Assembly (NCBI RefSeq): GCF_016907925.1
Contig: NZ_JAFBCZ010000013.1
Location: 97,650 to 161,649, forward strand
Reading direction: 5' to 3'
DNA length: 64,000 nucleotides
Origin: Herpetosiphon giganteus
GTDB lineage: Bacteria; Chloroflexota; Chloroflexia; Chloroflexales; Herpetosiphonaceae
Part shown: piece by piece, positions 60,357 to 64,000 of the stretch
Layout of the letters: each line of letters starts with the position of its first letter
Position numbering within the stretch: the first letter of the stretch is position 1
The notes under the pieces: model-generated
Told to the model about the DNA's origin: nothing
Databases searched by the model: none
The model's input: only the letters and a program-made list of their open reading frames with translations
Made by a program: the position numbers and the translations under genes

Positions 60357-62120
60357 ATGAGTTTCGATACAGTGCTGGTCGCCAATCGTGGCGAGATTGC
60401 CCTGCGCGTGATGCGGGCATGCAAGGAATTAGGTTTACGCACCGTCGCCGTCTATTCAGAAGCGGATCGCGATGCGCTCCACGTTCGTTATGCTGACGAT
60501 GCGTTTTTGATCGGCCCCCCGCCAGCAGTTCAAAGTTATTTGCAAACCGAAACCATCCTCGATGTGGCGCGGCGCAGTGGCGCTGGCGCGGTTCACCCTG
60601 GCTACGGCTTTCTCTCGGAAAATACCGATTTTGTGCGCAACTGCGATGCAGCGGGAATTGCCTTTATTGGGCCAACCGCTGATGCCATGGATTTGATGGG
60701 CGGGAAGATTCACGCTCGTCAAGTGGCTTTGCGCGCCCATGTGCCGCTCGTGCCAGGCACAACCGAAGCGGTCGAAACTGTTGCCGAAGCCTTGCGCCTT
60801 GGCGAAGAATATGGCTACCCGATTGCCATCAAGGCCAGTGCAGGCGGCGGCGGGCGCGGCTTGAAAGTCGCCTATAGCGCCGAAGAAGTTGAATTTGCCT
60901 TTGAAAGCGCGCGCCGTGAGGCCGAAGCAGCCTTCAAAAATGGCGAATTATTTGTTGAAAAATATGTGCTTGATCCCCGCCACATTGAAATTCAAGTGCT
61001 AGCTGACCAATATGGCAATGTGGTCTATCTCGGCGAACGCGATTGCTCGGTGCAACGTCGTCACCAAAAATTGATTGAAGAAACGCCTTCGCCAGCAGTT
61101 TCACCTGAATTGCGTAGCGCCATGGGCGAATGCGCCTTGCGTTTGTGCCGCGAAACCAAGTATGTTGGCGCTGGTACATTGGAGTTTTTGCTTGCTCCCG
61201 ATGGCCAATTTTATTTCCTCGAAATGAACACGCGGATTCAAGTTGAGCATACTGTGACCGAAATGGTGACGGGCATCGATTTGGTGCAAGCCCAAATTCG
61301 GATCGCTCAAGGCGAAAAGCTCTGGTTCAGCCAAGAAGAAATTCAGTTGCGCGGCCACTCAATTCAATGCCGAATCAATGCCGAAGATGCGGTAGCTGGT
61401 TTTCGGCCTGCGCTTGGCACGATTAGCACCTACAGCGAGCCAAAAGGCTATGGCGTGCGGGTTGATGCTGGGGTTGAGCAAGGCACAGTCATTCCGCCAT
61501 ATTATGATTCGATGCTGGCCAAATTGGTGACGTGGGGTGCAACCCGCAGCGAGGCCTTGCAACGGATGCGGCGTGCGCTCAACGATTACACCATCGAAGG
61601 CATTACTACGGTGATTCCGTTTCATAAATTGGCTTTGGCCGAGCCAGCCTTTGAGCATGGCGATGTGACGGTGAGCTTTATTCCACGCTATTTGGAAGCA
61701 AAACTCAAGCAATTGCCAAGCGCAACGCCAAGCGCTGCCGAGTCAGCCGCTGAGCAACCAAGCCGCGAATTGGCGGTCGAGGTCAACGGACGGCGCTTTA
61801 CAGTGCGAGTTGCTGGCGAAGGCTTGAATGCGCCAGTTGCCAACACCAAGGCCGCCGCGCCAACGCGACGGAGCGCCAACAAAAAGCGCGAAGTAGCGAG
61901 CGATCCGAATGCAGTGATTTGCCCAATTCAAGGTACAATTGTGGCGATTAAAACCAGCGTCGGCGCAACCGTCGAGGCCGGTCAAGTGGTGTTTGTCGTC
62001 GAAGCAATGAAGATGGAGAACGAAATCGCAACGCCACGAGCTGGGACAATTGCTACACTGAATGGCGAGGTCGGCAAGAGCATCGAAGCAGGCAGCGTGC
62101 TCGCAACACTTGAAGCATAA
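60357..62120 (+). CDS. biotin carboxylase-BCCP fusion (acyl-CoA carboxylase alpha subunit)
   Basis: A 587-residue protein. The biotin carboxylase part (1-455) begins FDTVLVANRGEIALRVMRAC; the ATP-grasp loop is KASAGGGGRGLKVAYS, the active site has EMNTRIQVEHTVTE, and RIQVEHTVTE carries the conserved Glu and Arg. After a short linker the C-terminal biotinyl domain (about 510-587) has VEAMKMENE, where Lys carries biotin. It should carboxylate acetyl-, propionyl- or methylcrotonyl-CoA with a separate carboxyltransferase, not in this window. GGAG is 12 bases before the ATG at 60357; an in-frame ATG at 60339 is possible. Confidence 0.94.
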   Translation: MSFDTVLVANRGEIALRVMRACKELGLRTVAVYSEADRDALHVRYADDAFLIGPPPAVQSYLQTETILDVARRSGAGAVHPGYGFLSENTDFVRNCDAAGIAFIGPTADAMDLMGGKIHARQVALRAHVPLVPGTTEAVETVAEALRLGEEYGYPIAIKASAGGGGRGLKVAYSAEEVEFAFESARREAEAAFKNGELFVEKYVLDPRHIEIQVLADQYGNVVYLGERDCSVQRRHQKLIEETPSPAVSPELRSAMGECALRLCRETKYVGAGTLEFLLAPDGQFYFLEMNTRIQVEHTVTEMVTGIDLVQAQIRIAQGEKLWFSQEEIQLRGHSIQCRINAEDAVAGFRPALGTISTYSEPKGYGVRVDAGVEQGTVIPPYYDSMLAKLVTWGATRSEALQRMRRALNDYTIEGITTVIPFHKLALAEPAFEHGDVTVSFIPRYLEAKLKQLPSATPSAAESAAEQPSRELAVEVNGRRFTVRVAGEGLNAPVANTKAAAPTRRSANKKREVASDPNAVICPIQGTIVAIKTSVGATVEAGQVVFVVEAMKMENEIATPRAGTIATLNGEVGKSIEAGSVLATLEA

Positions 62121-63302
<1,182 letters not shown>

Positions 63303-63322
63303 TTGCTCGTTTGCTTACAAGC

Positions 63323-63354
63323 AGCGCTGTGGCTAAAAACCACAGCGCTTTTTT
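63323..63354 (+). terminator. mdh intrinsic terminator
   Basis: AGCGCTGTGG (63323-63332) and CCACAGCGCT (63340-63349) form a perfect 10-bp stem with loop CTAAAAA, followed by five more T. The ATG of the next gene is only 2 bases further on. Confidence 0.95.
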
Positions 63355-63356
63355 AA

Positions 63357-63806
63357 ATGATGAAGCTCGAAACTGCCCAATCTGCCCGCTTGCGTGGCGA
63401 TTATGCCAGCGCAATCCGGATTTTGAATCAATTACTCGCTGCCGATCAGGCTGATTTGGCGGCGCTGGTTGAGCGTGGGCGATTGTATGCCGAATTAAAC
63501 GATCGTGAACAAGCCAAAGCCCATTTTGAGCAAGTATCGTTTGCCGACCCAAGCGGCGAGCTTGGCGATGCAGCCCGCGCTGAATTATTGCGCTTGCTAG
63601 CCCCGCCCAAAGTGTTGTTTCCCCCACGTCATAGCCAGCCAAGCGAAGCCAAAACCCCGCCCAACCCATGGGCCTTGCGCCTCGTGCTTGTTTTAGTCTT
63701 GATCAGCTTGCTTTGCTCGATTGCAGGCATCGGCCTCACCCGCAAGAATGTGCAGCAACGCTTTATTCAGCCAACACCCAGCGAAATGATGAAGGATGAA
63801 GGATGA
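63357..63806 (+). CDS. small TPR protein with C-terminal membrane anchor
   Basis: A 149-residue protein. About 1-80 are TPR-like helices (LRGDYASAIRILNQLLAADQ, RGRLYAELNDREQAKAHFEQ), then a Pro-rich linker and one transmembrane segment (about 102-124, LVLVLVLISLLCSIAGIG). The last five residues, MKDEG, are read from a GGATGAA repeat that also supplies the stop codon. It starts 2 bases after the mdh terminator with two adjacent ATG codons and no ribosome site, so initiation must be leaderless or by terminator read-through. Function unknown. Confidence 0.65.
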   Translation: MMKLETAQSARLRGDYASAIRILNQLLAADQADLAALVERGRLYAELNDREQAKAHFEQVSFADPSGELGDAARAELLRLLAPPKVLFPPRHSQPSEAKTPPNPWALRLVLVLVLISLLCSIAGIGLTRKNVQQRFIQPTPSEMMKDEG

Positions 63807-64000
63807 GGCAAAAGTCAAAGGGCAAAAGTCAAAAGTCAAAAGGCTATATTACTCATTCATTGGATTGAAAACCAAGGACATGCCCTCACCCCCCAGCCCC
63901 CTCTCCTTACAAGGGTAGGTAGTTAATCGATGCGATGTACAAACGGCAGAGAATCCGCGTATACTGGACGTGTCAGCAGCCAGTGATCCGAGGAATTCTA
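63807..64000 (+). other. repeats and promoter region of a gene beyond the window
   Basis: AAAAGTCAAAGGGCAAAAGT repeats (63809-63840), CCCTCACCCCCCAGCCCCCT, an arm of the palindromic element (63883-63902), and CAAGGGTAGGTAGTTAA (63911-63927). TATACT (63960-63965) is a possible -10 box, and CCGAGGAATTCTA at the very end looks like a ribosome site for a gene starting just past 64000. Confidence 0.55.

Overview
The window looks like chromosome of a filamentous gliding Chloroflexota bacterium close to Herpetosiphon. This is inferred from the mix of protein families, the roughly 50% GC content and the very repeat-rich intergenic DNA; no 16S gene is present to prove it. I see no rRNA, tRNA, CRISPR array, prophage or intact transposase. 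Most genes are housekeeping or signalling genes, and the unusual content lies in the regulatory DNA, the dispersed repeats and a few multi-domain proteins.

Layout. 1-2.9 kb: a 5'-truncated yhbH/DUF444 gene and spoVR, two members of the conserved prkA-yhbH-spoVR stress cassette, separated by a four-helix-bundle gene. 3.2-6.8 kb: an acetyltransferase, a DMT transporter overlapping a HAD phosphatase, then cutA overlapping an orphan OmpR-type regulator. 6.9-15.2 kb: a minus-strand arginine cluster (argC, argB, an ArgA-like acetyltransferase, argG, argJ, argH, argF). It is preceded by a near-consensus promoter, an Arg-rich 33-residue leader peptide and a strong intrinsic terminator, which together look like a transcription attenuator. 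15.2-17.7 kb: two divergent citrate synthases, one with an N-terminal DNA-binding domain. 17.9-25.8 kb: small membrane and zinc-ribbon proteins, a terpene-synthase-like protein with altered metal motifs, a lipoprotein, a degenerate FtsK-like ATPase, a cysteine-less redoxin and a GT4 glycosyltransferase. 25.8-34.7 kb: a Ser/Thr kinase, an AT-rich island with a duplicated 27-mer, a class III cyclase, a PucR-type regulator and ssb. 35.1-49 kb: a GT39-like membrane transferase, ndk, a Roadblock/LC7 gene coupled to a giant TPR protein with about nine near-identical 51-52 residue repeats, a receiver protein, an HNH nuclease, an aldo/keto reductase, an SH3-like membrane protein and mgtE. 49.4-59.1 kb: a three-GAF GGDEF protein, a C26 peptidase overlapping murI, then a four-gene cluster of three vWA proteins around a zinc ribbon-pseudokinase-PP2C fusion. 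59.1-64 kb: a TspO-like protein, a leaderless small gene before a biotin carboxylase-BCCP fusion, mdh, a small TPR protein, and the promoter region of a gene beyond the window.

Functional links. The arginine genes together cover glutamate to arginine except argD. The vWA/PP2C cluster resembles the TerY-P phosphorylation triad, with kinase-like and phosphatase domains fused in one chain. The Roadblock protein and its TPR partner are translationally coupled and probably act together, possibly with a small GTPase. Several genes appear to be expressed from near-consensus sigma-70 promoters, two of them giving leaderless or almost leaderless mRNAs.

At least six dispersed repeat families fill almost every long intergenic gap: GGATGAA-type heptamers, a CCCTC/GGGGTGAGGG palindromic element of 210-235 bp, a CCGTCCCTCCGCC/GGAGGG element, CTTCGCG/CTTCGTG arrays, TAGCCAATAGCC arrays and GGGATCAGG arrays. 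Several start directly at a stop codon. They caused many false upstream start codons and false small ORFs, so starts here were chosen by ribosome binding site and family alignment.
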